In this document: one piece after another, positions 32,227 to 41,720 of the stretch
Layout of the letters: each line of letters starts with the position of its first letter
Position numbering within the stretch: the stretch's first letter is position 1
NCBI RefSeq assembly: GCF_030816475.1
Contig: NZ_JAUSXF010000001.1
Location: 1,798,001 to 1,862,000, forward strand
Direction: 5' to 3'
DNA: 64,000 nucleotides
From: Arthrobacter pascens
GTDB lineage: Bacteria; Actinomycetota; Actinomycetes; Actinomycetales; Micrococcaceae
Translations under genes and position numbers: made by a program
The notes under the pieces: generated by a model
What the model was told of the DNA's origin: nothing
Database searches by the model: none
What the model saw: the letters and a program-made list of their open reading frames with translations, nothing else

Positions 32227-33429
32227 ATGCCGGCGGTTTGGGTGGGAATCGACTCGGGCAAGCGGGCTCATCATTGCGTAGTGATCGATCAGGCCGGGAA
32301 GGTCCTGCTCTCGACACGGGTTGAAAACGACGAGGGCGTGCTCCTCGGCCTCATAGCCAAGGTTGCGGAGGTCGCGGCCGGTGGAGAGGTCTGTTGGGCG
32401 ACGGATTTGAACGCTGGAGGCGCCGCGCTGCTGATCGAGCTACTGGCCGCGCATGCACAGCAGTTGCTTTATATCCCCGGACGGATCGTGCACCACGCCG
32501 CAGCAACTTACCGCGGTGATGGCAAGACGGATGCGAAAGACGCCAGGATCATCGCCGATCAGGCGCGGATGCGCACCGATCTGCAGCCCGTCCGTCGTGC
32601 GGACCAGATCAGTGTGGACCTGCGGCTCCTTACGGCGCGGCGCACGGATCTGATCTGTGACCGAGTCCGAGCAATCAACCGGCTCCGCGCCACCTTGCTG
32701 GAATACTTTCCGGCGCTCGAGGGGGCGTTCGACTACTCGAAGAAGGCGCCTCTGATCCTCCTAGGCGGCTATCAGACCCCGGAGGCCATCCGGCGGATAG
32801 GTCTGAGCCGGCTGGCCGGCTGGCTCAAAAAACGTGGCTGCCGGAACAGTGCCAAGATGGCCGAGAAGGCACTGATAGCCGCGAACTCCCAGCACACGGT
32901 CCTGCCAACACAATCGACCGGCTCTGCCCTGGCTGTCCGGCTGGCCGAGCAGATCAGCGCCATTGACGCAGAGATCGACGACGTCGATACCCAGATCACC
33001 AACCTGTTCCACCAACACGACAGCGCCGACGTTCTACTAAGCATGCCCGGGTTCGGGCCGGTTCTCGCGGCGACTTTCCTCGCGAATATCGGCGGTAACC
33101 TCAAGGGGTTCGACAACGTCGACCGCCTCGCCAGCGTCGCAGGCCTGGCCCCGGTCCCACGCGATTCCGGACGCATCAGCGGAAATCTGCATCGGCCACG
33201 CCGCTTCAACCGCAGACTTCTCCGGACCTGCTACCTTGCCGCGCTCTCCAGCCTGAAAAACAGTCCCGCATCCAGAACCTACTACGACCGGAAACGCAGC
33301 GAGGGAAAGTCTCACAAACAGGCCCTCATTGCCCTCGCCAGACGCCGCATGAACGTCCTCTGGGCCATGCTCCGCGACCACACCATCTACCAGGAACCGA
33401 TGGCCAGAATCAGCGCTCAAGCAGCTTGA
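32227..33429 (+). CDS. IS110-family DEDD transposase, copy 2
   Basis: Identical in sequence to the product at 13576-14778: 400 residues, DEDD domain first (VGIDSGKRAHHC; KTDAKDARI) and the Transposase_20 domain with PGFGPVLAATFLANIGG near residue 275. AAGGGGG is placed 7 bases before the ATG. It is intact, so the element may still be active. Confidence 0.95.
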   Translation: MPAVWVGIDSGKRAHHCVVIDQAGKVLLSTRVENDEGVLLGLIAKVAEVAAGGEVCWATDLNAGGAALLIELLAAHAQQLLYIPGRIVHHAAATYRGDGKTDAKDARIIADQARMRTDLQPVRRADQISVDLRLLTARRTDLICDRVRAINRLRATLLEYFPALEGAFDYSKKAPLILLGGYQTPEAIRRIGLSRLAGWLKKRGCRNSAKMAEKALIAANSQHTVLPTQSTGSALAVRLAEQISAIDAEIDDVDTQITNLFHQHDSADVLLSMPGFGPVLAATFLANIGGNLKGFDNVDRLASVAGLAPVPRDSGRISGNLHRPRRFNRRLLRTCYLAALSSLKNSPASRTYYDRKRSEGKSHKQALIALARRRMNVLWAMLRDHTIYQEPMARISAQAA

Positions 33430-34604
33430 CAGAAACATTGAGATTCCCAGTGGCCGGGGACGGCACGGTCCTCGACCTCGGGCGGTCGTTCGGAGATCAT
33501 GACCATGCGGTCCGTGAAGCGGGAGGTGCGCTGTTCGCCGGTGATATGGGGTTTGCGGCGGGTCCGGCCGGTGCGCAGGGCCGCCTGAATTTCGCGTTTG
33601 AGTCCGCCTCGGGCCTGGACGTAGAGGGCTTGATAGATCGTCTCTGGGCACACACGCATCTCCGGCAGTTCGGGGAAATCTTCGACCAGCGTGTGGCTGA
33701 TCTGCTCTGGAGACCAGCGTATGAGCAGTTTCTCTTTCACGTAGTTGCTCAGGTCCGATTCACCAGCGAGTTTCGCGGTCTTGGGCCGGGCGCGGCGTGA
33801 GGCAGCTTGACGTTGCGCCGCATACGGCTGGTAGCCAACGCCCGGGTGGCCGTTACGGGCGATTTCCCGGCTAACGGTCGACGGCGATCGCTGCAACACT
33901 GCCGCGATTGAACGCAGCGAAGCCCCAGCGGCGTTCAGGTCCCGGATGGTTTCGCGTTCTTGCAGCGACAGAAACCTCGGGTCAATGGGCCGTTCGAGCA
34001 CCGAGATCGATACAGGCCGGGTCTGCCGCCTTTTGTCGGGGACGGCAGGAAGTGTCGAAGAATCCACATCATGGTTGTAGTGCATTCTCCGTCCAGCTGG
34101 ATAAATGCGTCGACCGCCGGATTTCCTCACCCCGAGCTCCCACTCCCGTGCACTGCTGCGGGGGACGCCCAGGGCCTGGACCGCATCGCGCCGGCTCAGT
34201 CCTTGGTCTCGTAAGCGCAGGTACTCCGCCCGCCTGCGATGACTCACCGGTCGGCTGGAAATGCCCGCCTCGCGTGCCCAGCGGAATGCGGTGTTTACAT
34301 TCAGGCTGAGCTCAGCAGCGGCAACAGTGACGCTCCCTTCCCGCTCGAGAACGGACAAGAACTCCCGTTTCTGTTCGGGTGTGTACTTGGCTCTGGCTGC
34401 CTGCCGGGTTGATGCGGTGTTCCCGGAAGTGAGGCCAGCCTTGCGGAGCCACTGATAGCAGCTGTTCCGGTTCAAACCCAGTTCTGCCGCGGCCAATGTC
34501 GCACTTCCGAGTCGGTCAAAAACTCGGAAGAACGCTTCCCTCTGCTGAACAGTCGATCTCGCATACTTCCGGGACTCCGCTGAGATATCGCTTAAATGCG
34601 GCAC
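33417..34604 (-). pseudogene. IS30 transposase, N-terminal part, copy 2
   Basis: The mirror of 12401-13588: four helix-turn-helix units, then GHWE and a short read-through tail into IS110. It cannot catalyse transposition. Confidence 0.9.
33426..33444 (+). promoter_or_regulatory. Right-end -35 half of the IS110 circle-junction promoter, copy 2
   Basis: TTGACA (33426-33431) overlaps the transposase stop codon and lies 13 bases from the right tip. It becomes a full promoter only when joined to the left tip. Confidence 0.75.
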
Positions 34605-34645
34605 GGTCGTTGCAACTCCCAAAATGTATGGGTGTTGCAACGACC
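34605..34645 (-). promoter_or_regulatory. Palindrome at the IS30 left end, copy 2
   Basis: Same hairpin as at 12360-12400: two GGTCGTTGCAAC arms around 17 bases, directly before the likely transposase start. Confidence 0.6.
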
Positions 34646-34658
34646 GCTAGAACTCAAG
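34631..34658 (-). repeat. IS30 left terminal inverted repeat, copy 2
   Basis: Matches 12347-12374 in reverse complement; TTG follows at 34659-34661 as the target duplication. Confidence 0.85.
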
Positions 34659-34710
34659 TTGCGGTGACCTCGCCGCCGTCGTTCTTTTTGTGGTGTGGGG
34701 GGAGCGGGGA

Positions 34711-36723
34711 CTATTCGAGGCCGCGGCGCTTTAGGAGGGGCTCCAGTCTGGCGTCGCGGCCGCGCAGGATGCGGAAGGACTCCAGGGGATCGCGGCTGTT
34801 GCCCCGGGACAGGAGTTCCTGGCGGAACCGTTCCCCGTTGGCGCGGGTCATGCCGCCGTTTTCCGTGAACCAGTCCACCGTTTCGGCGTCGAGCACTTCA
34901 CTCCAGATGTAGGAGTAGTAGCCGGCGGCGTAGCCTGCGCCCGCGAAGATGTGCTGGAAGTAGCCGGTGCGGTACCGCGGCGGGATCAGCGGATGGGCAA
35001 TACCCGCGGCGGCCAGGGCCTTCGCCTCGAACTCGAGGGCGTCCTCGGGGACGTTGCCGGGCTCCAGCACATGCCAGGCCAGGTCCAGCAGCGCCGCGCC
35101 GAGGTATTCAGTGGTCGCGAAGCCCTCACCCCAGAGTCGGGACTTGTTCAGCTTGTCCACGACGTCCTGCGGGAGCTGCTCTCCGGTCGCGTAGTGGCGG
35201 GCATAGTTCGCCAGGACCTCGGGCCAGAGGATCCACATCTCGTTGACCTGTGACGGATATTCCACGAAGTCTCGGGGTACCGAGGTCCCGGAAAAACGGG
35301 GGTACGTCACGCTGGACAGGAGTCCGTGCAACGCGTGGCCGAATTCGTGGAATGCCGCCCGCAGTTCATCCAGCGTCAGGAGCGTCGGCTCGCCCGCCGG
35401 CGGCTTGGAGATGTTCAGGTTGTTGATGACCACTGCCTTGGTGCCCAGCAGGCCGGATTGTTCAACGAGGCAGTTCATCCATGCCCCGCCGCGCTTCGTT
35501 TCCCTGGTGTAATAGTCCCCCAGGAACAGGCCCAGCCCGCTGCCGTCCTCGTTCCGGACCTCCCAGACGCGGACGTCCGGGTGGTAGCCGGCAAGGTCTC
35601 CCCGTTCGTGGAAAGTGATGCCGTACAGCGAGGTGGCCGCATGGAAGATGCCATCCCGCAGCACCCTGTCCAGCTCGAAGTAGGGCCTGAGGGCCTGCTC
35701 ATCGACGGCGTATTTCTCCCGGCGGACCTTGGCGGAGTAGAACGCCCAGTCCCATGTTTCCAACGGGTGCCCGGCGATCTCCGCCAGGGCGGCCGCCTCT
35801 GCGTCGGCGTTACGGACCGCGGCCGGTGCCAGCCGCCCGAGCATGGTCTGGACAGCTTCAAAGTCGGGCGCCGTCTGCCGGTCCGCTTCGAGTTCCGCGT
35901 AGTTTGCGAATCCCAGGAGGGCGGCCTTTTCGGCCCGGAGTCGGGCCATGGACCTGGCCAGCGCCAGGACATCGAGGTCGCCGCTGTCGCTCCCTCGGCT
36001 GACGGACGCTTCAAACAGCCGACGCCGGACCTCCCTGTTTTCGAGCGCGGCCATGGCCGGCTGGTTGGTGGGCTGGATGAGGGTCAGCAGGAATTTGCCG
36101 TCATGGCCAGCTACGCGTGCGGCTTCCGCTGCGCTGGCAACGTCGTCGGCCGGCAGGCCTGTCAGCTCATCTTCGCTATCAAGGAGGAGGGCTGCGGATT
36201 TCATGGCCTCCTTCACCCGCTGGCCGAATTCCGTGCCCAGTCGGGACAGCTCTGCGTTGACCGCTTTCAGCTGTTCCTGGCCGGCGACTTCCAGATGGAT
36301 CCCTGACTGCCGGAATTCCTTGAGATACTCCTCCACCAGTCGAGCGGATTCGGCGTCGCAGTTCGTTGTGTCTATCGCGGCAAAGCGGTCAAATAGGGCC
36401 CGGTTGAGGAAGATGTCATCCTCATGGGCTGACAGGCGCGGGGACAATTCCGTCTCCAGGTCACGGATGGCGTCGGAGGCATCGGCTGATACGAGCGTGA
36501 AGAATGATGCCGTGGCCCGCTCCAGCAGGCGGCCGGAGCGCTCCATGGCCACGGCCGTGTTGGTGAAAGACGCCGGTTCCGAATTGTCCACGATTGCCTG
36601 GATCTCTTCCAGGTGTTTGGCGAGCCCCGCATCCACTGCCTCGGCATAGTGTGAGGCGTGGATGCCGGCAAACGGCGGGAGCCCGTAGGGCAAGGGACTG
36701 CGGCTCAGCAGGGGATTTGTCAT
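34711..36723 (-). CDS. M3 family metallopeptidase (peptidyl-dipeptidase Dcp/oligopeptidase A type)
   Basis: A 670-aa cytosolic zinc peptidase. The active site HEFGHALHG near residue 450 gives HExxH, with the third ligand Glu further on in the usual FVEYPSQVNEMW segment. The C-terminal AGYAAGYYSYIWSEVLDAE is typical of Dcp/OpdA. These enzymes trim short peptides, Dcp removing C-terminal dipeptides. The ATG at 36723 starts MTNPLLSRSPLPYGLPPF; an earlier in-frame start would add a poor lead. It ends about 50 bases from the second IS copy. Confidence 0.93.
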   Translation of the reverse strand: MTNPLLSRSPLPYGLPPFAGIHASHYAEAVDAGLAKHLEEIQAIVDNSEPASFTNTAVAMERSGRLLERATASFFTLVSADASDAIRDLETELSPRLSAHEDDIFLNRALFDRFAAIDTTNCDAESARLVEEYLKEFRQSGIHLEVAGQEQLKAVNAELSRLGTEFGQRVKEAMKSAALLLDSEDELTGLPADDVASAAEAARVAGHDGKFLLTLIQPTNQPAMAALENREVRRRLFEASVSRGSDSGDLDVLALARSMARLRAEKAALLGFANYAELEADRQTAPDFEAVQTMLGRLAPAAVRNADAEAAALAEIAGHPLETWDWAFYSAKVRREKYAVDEQALRPYFELDRVLRDGIFHAATSLYGITFHERGDLAGYHPDVRVWEVRNEDGSGLGLFLGDYYTRETKRGGAWMNCLVEQSGLLGTKAVVINNLNISKPPAGEPTLLTLDELRAAFHEFGHALHGLLSSVTYPRFSGTSVPRDFVEYPSQVNEMWILWPEVLANYARHYATGEQLPQDVVDKLNKSRLWGEGFATTEYLGAALLDLAWHVLEPGNVPEDALEFEAKALAAAGIAHPLIPPRYRTGYFQHIFAGAGYAAGYYSYIWSEVLDAETVDWFTENGGMTRANGERFRQELLSRGNSRDPLESFRILRGRDARLEPLLKRRGLE

Positions 36724-36794
36724 GAAGTAAACCTTGCACATGACCGCACTCTTCTCAATGCACCAAAATGCCGGTGATGAGTAGCGCGCGAACC

Positions 36795-36800
36795 TACAAT
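36795..36800 (+). promoter_or_regulatory. -10 element of a leaderless promoter (capA-like gene)
   Basis: TACAAT followed by 6 bases and the ATG at 36807; no ribosome site. Confidence 0.6.
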
Positions 36801-36806
36801 GGCGCT

Positions 36807-38066
36807 ATGGGGAACGGGTTTGTCAGGGCTGCCGTCCGCGCCGGCGGGGCGGTTTCTGCAATCACACTTGCGGCGGTCCTTGCTGGCTGCGGCCTCATCG
36901 CGGAGGAAAACGCCAAGGCAACGCCGGCCGTATCCGCCAGCGGGGCGGGAACTGTCCGGCCTGGCGCTTCTCCGGCTCCGACGCCCACCCCAACCCCAAC
37001 CCCCACGCCGGGGGCCGGCCCAGCCTGTTCAACGCTGCGCTGCACCAGCGTCCTGGTGACAGGGGACATGCTGGTTCACACCCAGTTGTGGCAGCAGGCG
37101 CGTGAAGACGCGGCTGCCGCCGGCAAGCCGGGACTTGACTTCGTTCCGCTCCTGGAAGGCCAACGCAGGTACATCCAGGCCAGCGACCTCGCCATCTGCC
37201 ATCAGGAGACGCCTGTAGCCGGGCCGGACGGACCGTTTTCGGCATATCCGTCTTTCAACGTTCCGCCGCAGATTGTCACCGCCGCCAAGGCGGTGGGTTA
37301 CCAGGCCTGCACTACCGCCAGCAACCACACCATCGATCGGGGCACGGACGGGCTGCTGCGCACCCTCGATGCCCTGGACGCCGCAGGGCTGAAGCATACT
37401 GGTTCCTACCGCACCGAGGCCGAGTCGCAGGGAATCCTCATGCTGCAGACCAAGGCAGCCAGGATCGCCGTCATCGAGGGGGCCTACGGCCTCAACGGAC
37501 AGTACCCCGAGTACGCCTGGCAGGTGGACATGCTGGATGCGCCCACCATGATCGCCAAGGCGCAAAAAGCGCGGGCACTGGGCGCGGATATTGTGCTGGG
37601 AGTCATGCACGCGGGGGATGAGTATGCCAGCGAAGCCAACGCCCAGCAAAAGGAAGTGGCCCACGCACTGGTGGACAGCGGCCAGTTCACGATGATCTAC
37701 GGACATCACACCCATTCCGTGCTGCCCATCGAGAACTACAAGGGCACCTGGATCGTGTACGGCCTGGGTAACGGGATCACGGAACTTTCGCCCTGGTACG
37801 TCGTCAACAACGAAGGGCTGCTGGTACGGGCGCAGTTCAGCCAGGATGCCTCAGGCAAATGGGCGGCGTCCGATCTGGCCTGGACTCCCTCCGTGATTGT
37901 CCGCGGCCCCTACCGCTGGTGCTCGGTGGCATCGGACGCACCGCAAGGAACCTGCTCCACGCCGGACGCCGACGCAGCAACGAGGCTCCGGACTGCCACC
38001 GTGGTTGAATCCATGGGGGCGGCCGCTGCCGGAGCCCACGAACTCCTGATCACCAAGGAACGCTGA
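36807..38066 (+). CDS. CapA family lipoprotein (PGA_cap metallophosphatase fold)
   Basis: The 419-aa product has a lipoprotein signal (ITLAAVLAGC, Cys about residue 28), a Thr-Pro repeat linker (about 50-70), and a CapA/PGA_cap domain: VLVTGDMLVHTQLW, DLAICHQETPVA, TASNHTIDRGTDGL, LGVMHAGDEYASE, and IYGHHTHSVLPIE. The fold is a calcineurin-like hydrolase first known from poly-gamma-glutamate synthesis; in organisms without capBC its substrate is unknown. No capB or capC is present here. It is anchored on the outer face of the membrane and transcribed opposite to the M3 peptidase gene. Confidence 0.9.
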   Translation: MGNGFVRAAVRAGGAVSAITLAAVLAGCGLIAEENAKATPAVSASGAGTVRPGASPAPTPTPTPTPTPGAGPACSTLRCTSVLVTGDMLVHTQLWQQAREDAAAAGKPGLDFVPLLEGQRRYIQASDLAICHQETPVAGPDGPFSAYPSFNVPPQIVTAAKAVGYQACTTASNHTIDRGTDGLLRTLDALDAAGLKHTGSYRTEAESQGILMLQTKAARIAVIEGAYGLNGQYPEYAWQVDMLDAPTMIAKAQKARALGADIVLGVMHAGDEYASEANAQQKEVAHALVDSGQFTMIYGHHTHSVLPIENYKGTWIVYGLGNGITELSPWYVVNNEGLLVRAQFSQDASGKWAASDLAWTPSVIVRGPYRWCSVASDAPQGTCSTPDADAATRLRTATVVESMGAAAAGAHELLITKER

Positions 38067-38082
38067 AATACAGCCCAAGGGT

Positions 38083-38835
38083 TTAGCGCGGACGGCGGGC
38101 CGCGTGTTCCCGGGCCAGCACGGCGTAGTGGTCGTCCGGGGTTCCAGGGATGAAGGCCCCGTATTTTCTTTCGGCGGCAGTGCGAATCAGGAAGTCGGAA
38201 ATGGCGGGGTTCTTGGGCAGGAGGGACCCGTGCAGGTAGCTTGCCACGATGTTGCGGTAGCGGGCACCTTCGTGGCCGTCGCTGCTGTTGTTACCAGTTC
38301 CCTTGGCCACGGTGCCCAACGGACGCACACCGCTGCCCAACGTGGTCTGGCCGCTGTGGTTCTCGTAGCCCAGCACTTCGCCAAACTCTTCAGTTAACAC
38401 TTTGACGTTGCCGATAAGCCGCTCATCGGTGCCATGTGTCTCGACGTCGAGGATGCCGACACCCGGAATCACGGGGCCGGAACGGGTTTTGAAGAACTTG
38501 CCGAACAGTTGGTAGAGCCCGCAGATGAGCAGCATGGGGGCTCCGTCCTCTGCGAGGCCGGTGAGGAGATCCGCGCGTGACTGCAGGTCATCCTGGATGA
38601 CCAGCTGTCCGCTGTCCTGGCCCCCGCCACCCAGAAGGATGTCGACGTCTTCCGGAAATTCGTCGCCCACGTTGTATTCCAGGAGCTCAGGCGTGTAGCC
38701 GTGCCATTTGAGGCGCTGGCGGACCACCAGGGCGTTACCCCAGTCGCCGTAGATGTTCATGTCCCGCGGGTACAGCTGCACGACGCGAATGGTGCCCTTG
38801 CTGCCGGATCCGCTTCCGGTTGATTCAGCGGTCAT
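38083..38835 (-). CDS. gatD: Lipid II isoglutaminyl synthase, glutaminase subunit GatD
   Basis: A 250-aa class-I-like glutamine amidotransferase of the CobB/CobQ type. The nucleophile is C105 in LLICGLYQ and the His is H202 in SYLHGSLLP. It supplies ammonia to MurT to amidate the D-Glu of lipid II. It overlaps murT by 4 bases (ATGA), so the pair is translationally coupled, as in other Gram-positive genomes. Confidence 0.93.
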   Translation of the reverse strand: MTAESTGSGSGSKGTIRVVQLYPRDMNIYGDWGNALVVRQRLKWHGYTPELLEYNVGDEFPEDVDILLGGGGQDSGQLVIQDDLQSRADLLTGLAEDGAPMLLICGLYQLFGKFFKTRSGPVIPGVGILDVETHGTDERLIGNVKVLTEEFGEVLGYENHSGQTTLGSGVRPLGTVAKGTGNNSSDGHEGARYRNIVASYLHGSLLPKNPAISDFLIRTAAERKYGAFIPGTPDDHYAVLAREHAARRPR

Positions 38836-40124
38836 GAGACCACCTCCACTGTGGTGATTTTGGACAGCTCGCGCCGGATGGCCAGCATTGCTGTGTAGGT
38901 GCAGAAGATCCGCTTCGGCCTGCCCTTGGCTTCGTGGATGAAGTCGGCAAGGGCCGGGGCGATGTCCGGCTGGACGGCGCCGACCGGGACTTCGTCGTAC
39001 TGCAGCCGCAGGGCCATGTCATAGGCGCGGGAGCCGCTCAGCTGGTCCACGCCGCCATTGCGGAGCGAATCGAAATCCACATCCCAGAGCCAGGACATGT
39101 CGCGGCCGTCAGCGTAGTTGTCGTTGATGGCGATCATGGTGGCGTAGCCGCCTGCCGGGAACGACTTGAGGCCAAGCCGGAAGCCGCTGGGGTTCTTCAC
39201 CAGGACCAGGTCAAGGGGCTGGCCGTCCACCGTGAGGCTTTCGCCGCGTCCGAACGCCGGCTCCACCTGGGACAGCGCCGTGAGCAATGTCGCGTGGTCG
39301 GCAGTTGCAGCGCCTCCGCCGCAAATACTGCGGGCGAGGCTCAGCGCTGCAGCCGCGTTGAAGATGTTGTAGACGCCGCGCAGCCTCATCCCGGTGGTGA
39401 CGGTGACGCCGTCGTACTCGAAATCGGCTGTGTCCGGCCCCACCCGCCGGAGGACGACGTCGGCAGGCGGTTTTGCAGGCAGTGCTGACGGAACAGGGCT
39501 TCCGGGCGCTGCCCGCATGTCGTCGTCGTTGGGGAAGGTGCTCAGGAGGGAATCGTCCAGGCCGAAGTACCTGACCTCCTGCCCGGTCAGCGTGTCCGCG
39601 ATGCGGGCCACCCGGGGGTCTTCCCGGTTCAGCACCACGGTTCCCGTCGTTTTGGCGGCAACGTGCTGCAGGAGCTGGGCCGTCTTGTCGATCTCACCGA
39701 AACGGTCAAGCTGGTCGCGCAGAACGTTCAGGAGGAGGCTGTAGCGCGGCGGAACGCTGTTGACGAAGTGCACGGCGTGGGCCTCGTCCAGCTCAAGGAC
39801 CGCGACGTCGGCATCGAGCCTGCCGCGCCAGTCGACTTCGCCGAGCAAGGCCGCTGCCACGCCGCGGGTGAAGTTGCTGCCCGTGCGGTTGGTGAAGACC
39901 TTCAGGCCCTGGCTCTCCAGGAGCTCCACCACCATTTTGGTGGTGGTGGTTTTCCCGTTGGTTCCGCTCACCACCGCCACCCCGTGCGGGAGGGTGGACA
40001 GGGTCCGCCGCATGAAGCCGGGATCAATTTTTTCGACCACCAGCCCGGGCAGGGCAGAACCGCCGCCCCTGAGCCGGGAGACCCGGCGGACCAGCTTGCC
40101 GAGCGGAATACTGAAGTAAAGCAT
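38832..40124 (-). CDS. murT: Lipid II isoglutaminyl synthase, ligase subunit MurT
   Basis: The 430-aa Mur-ligase-like subunit. The ATP site is [12 protein letters not shown] near residue 54; [35 protein letters not shown], and [13 protein letters not shown] are Mur ligase middle-domain motifs, and the C-terminal DUF1727 region follows ([12 protein letters not shown]). It activates the D-Glu carboxyl of lipid II with ATP and uses GatD-derived ammonia. The Cys4 zinc ribbon known in staphylococcal MurT is not present: only two Cys occur, neither in a CxxC. Start at the ATG of [12 protein letters not shown]. Confidence 0.92.
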   Translation of the reverse strand: MLYFSIPLGKLVRRVSRLRGGGSALPGLVVEKIDPGFMRRTLSTLPHGVAVVSGTNGKTTTTKMVVELLESQGLKVFTNRTGSNFTRGVAAALLGEVDWRGRLDADVAVLELDEAHAVHFVNSVPPRYSLLLNVLRDQLDRFGEIDKTAQLLQHVAAKTTGTVVLNREDPRVARIADTLTGQEVRYFGLDDSLLSTFPNDDDMRAAPGSPVPSALPAKPPADVVLRRVGPDTADFEYDGVTVTTGMRLRGVYNIFNAAAALSLARSICGGGAATADHATLLTALSQVEPAFGRGESLTVDGQPLDLVLVKNPSGFRLGLKSFPAGGYATMIAINDNYADGRDMSWLWDVDFDSLRNGGVDQLSGSRAYDMALRLQYDEVPVGAVQPDIAPALADFIHEAKGRPKRIFCTYTAMLAIRRELSKITTVEVVS

Positions 40125-40203
40125 GCTCTGTAATATATCCCAGCAGCGGCATGAAACCGGGCCCCGGACGGCTCACCGGAAGGCCCCGACGCGCCCGGCG
40201 CAT

Positions 40204-40209
40204 TATGCT
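40204..40209 (+). promoter_or_regulatory. -10 element of a leaderless promoter (pdxT)
   Basis: TATGCT followed by 6 bases and the ATG at 40216. Confidence 0.6.
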
Positions 40210-40215
40210 GAGTGC

Positions 40216-40926
40216 ATGACAAACCCCCTTTCGGCAGCTTCCGCACGTGTGGGCTCAGGCCTGCGAATCGGCGTCCTGGCACTCCAGGGCGACTTCCGGG
40301 AGCACCTTCGGTCTGTGGAGGAGACCGGTGCTTCCGGCGTCGGAATCCGCCGCCCTGCGGAGCTGGAGGGCCTTGACGGCCTGATCATCCCCGGCGGTGA
40401 ATCGACCACGATCGACAAACTGGCACGCGCCTTTGACCTGGCGGAACCGCTCAGGGCACGAATCAAGGACGGCCTGCCGGTCTACGGCTCGTGCGCGGGC
40501 ATGATCCTGCTCGCCGACGAGATTGCCGACCCCGCCACAGACCTTGCGGGCGAACCGCAGCAAACCTTCGGCGGCCTGGACATCACTGTGCGCCGCAACG
40601 CCTTCGGCCGGCAGCGCGAGTCCTTTGAAACTGACCTTGATTTCAAAAGCCTTGACTTCAGCGCAACCGACGACGGCGTCGCGCCCGTCCACGCTGTCTT
40701 CATCCGCGGACCGTGGGTGGAGCGGGTCGGCTCGGAGGTGGAGGTCCTCGCCCAGGTGGAGCCGGCAGACCCTGCCCATGCGTCCCACGCCGCCCCGCTG
40801 CCGGGGACGGCTAGAATTGTTGCAGTGCGTTCGGGCCACCTGCTGGCCACCTCCTTCCACCCGGAAGTGACTGGGGAAAAACGCGTACACGAACTTTTTA
40901 TCCGAATGATCAGAGGAGAAGCGTAA
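40216..40926 (+). CDS. pdxT: Pyridoxal 5'-phosphate synthase glutaminase subunit PdxT
   Basis: The 236-aa glutaminase: [28 protein letters not shown], the nucleophile C93 in [11 protein letters not shown], and the His in [11 protein letters not shown]. PdxT releases ammonia from glutamine into the PdxS barrel. The ATG at 40216 fits a leaderless start. It is 3 bases from yebC, giving a pdxT-yebC transcript that leads toward ruvCAB, the common actinobacterial order; pdxS is not beside it. Confidence 0.96.
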   Translation: MTNPLSAASARVGSGLRIGVLALQGDFREHLRSVEETGASGVGIRRPAELEGLDGLIIPGGESTTIDKLARAFDLAEPLRARIKDGLPVYGSCAGMILLADEIADPATDLAGEPQQTFGGLDITVRRNAFGRQRESFETDLDFKSLDFSATDDGVAPVHAVFIRGPWVERVGSEVEVLAQVEPADPAHASHAAPLPGTARIVAVRSGHLLATSFHPEVTGEKRVHELFIRMIRGEA

Positions 40927-40929
40927 AGC

Positions 40930-41685
40930 ATGTCAGGCCACTCCAAATGGGCAACGACCAAGCACAAGAAGGCCATCCTCGATAGCCGCCGCGCCAAGTC
41001 GTTTGCCAAGCTGATCAAGAACATCGAAGTCGCGGCACGCATGGGCGGCCCGGACCTGTCCGGCAACCCGAGCCTGGAACTTGCCGTGACCAAGGCCAAG
41101 AAGACATCGGTTCCCGCTGACAACATCGACCGCGCCATCAAGCGCGGTGCCGGCCTGACCGGTGAAGTGGTGGACTACACCGAGATCATGTACGAGGCCC
41201 GCGGTCCGCAGGGGTCAGCGCTCCTCATCGAGTGCCTCACGGACAACAAGAACCGGGCTGCCTCCGAAGTCCGGCTGGCCATCTCACGCAACGGCGGCAC
41301 CATCGCCGATCCCGGCTCCGTCAGCTATCTCTTCAGCCGCAAGGGCGTCGTGTCCCTGCCCAAGAAGGAACTGACCGAGGACGACGTCCTGATGGCCGTC
41401 CTTGACGCCGGCGCCGAGGAAGTCAAAGACAACGGCGAGACGTTTGAAATCCACTCGGATCCGAAGGATCTCCAGGCTGTCCGTGACGCCCTCAAGGACG
41501 CCGGGATCGAATACGACACCGATGAGGCCGAGTTCGTGCCCTCGATGGAAGTTCCCCTTGACCTGGATGCGGCCAAGAAATTCATGAAGCTGGTGGACGC
41601 CCTGGAAGACCTCGACGACGTCCAGAACGTCTACAGCAACGCCGACCTCAGCGACGAAGTCCAGGCCGCCCTGGACGCCGAGTGA
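40930..41685 (+). CDS. yebC: YebC/PmpR family DNA-binding regulatory or translation factor
   Basis: A 251-aa protein starting [25 protein letters not shown], the family hallmark, with [52 protein letters not shown] and the acidic C-terminal domain. Family members bind DNA near ruv genes; some help ribosomes through proline runs. The start follows AGGAGAAGCGTAAAGC. It lies between pdxT and ruvC, as in most actinobacteria. Confidence 0.95.
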   Translation: MSGHSKWATTKHKKAILDSRRAKSFAKLIKNIEVAARMGGPDLSGNPSLELAVTKAKKTSVPADNIDRAIKRGAGLTGEVVDYTEIMYEARGPQGSALLIECLTDNKNRAASEVRLAISRNGGTIADPGSVSYLFSRKGVVSLPKKELTEDDVLMAVLDAGAEEVKDNGETFEIHSDPKDLQAVRDALKDAGIEYDTDEAEFVPSMEVPLDLDAAKKFMKLVDALEDLDDVQNVYSNADLSDEVQAALDAE

Positions 41686-41720
41686 TCTTCCGCTTTGCGG
41701 GCTAACACTGTTTCCGGGCC

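Larger units (their letters stand above)
31987..33444 (+). mobile_element. IS110-family element inside IS30, copy 2
   Basis: The 1458-bp element reads left to right here: left tip TCCTTACGGTG, 240-bp non-coding left end with bridge RNA, transposase 32227-33429, right tip ACATTGAGAT. The rebuilt target is CAGGTCGCCT-TCC-CAGTGGCC and the donor junction is ACATTGAGAT-TCC-TTACGGTG, so both share TTCC at the crossover. Confidence 0.93.
31500..34658 (-). mobile_element. IS30-family element, copy 2, interrupted by an IS110-family element
   Basis: This is the reverse complement of 12347-15505, same length (3159 bp), with identical translations in all frames compared. Its own direct repeat is TTG (31497-31499 and 34659-34661), different from copy 1. 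The left tip reads GGCGGATTCC and the right tip AACTCAAG. It lies between pdxS and the M3 peptidase gene without breaking either. Confidence 0.95.

Noticed and set aside
12347..34658. Inversion of the intervening segment between the two inverted IS copies
   Set aside because: A single inversion would have exchanged the target duplications. TGC/TGC and TTG/TTG are intact, so no net inversion has occurred.
36807..38066. A poly-gamma-glutamate capsule locus
   Set aside because: Only the CapA-like lipoprotein is present. The neighbouring ligase and amidotransferase are MurT and GatD, not CapB or CapC.
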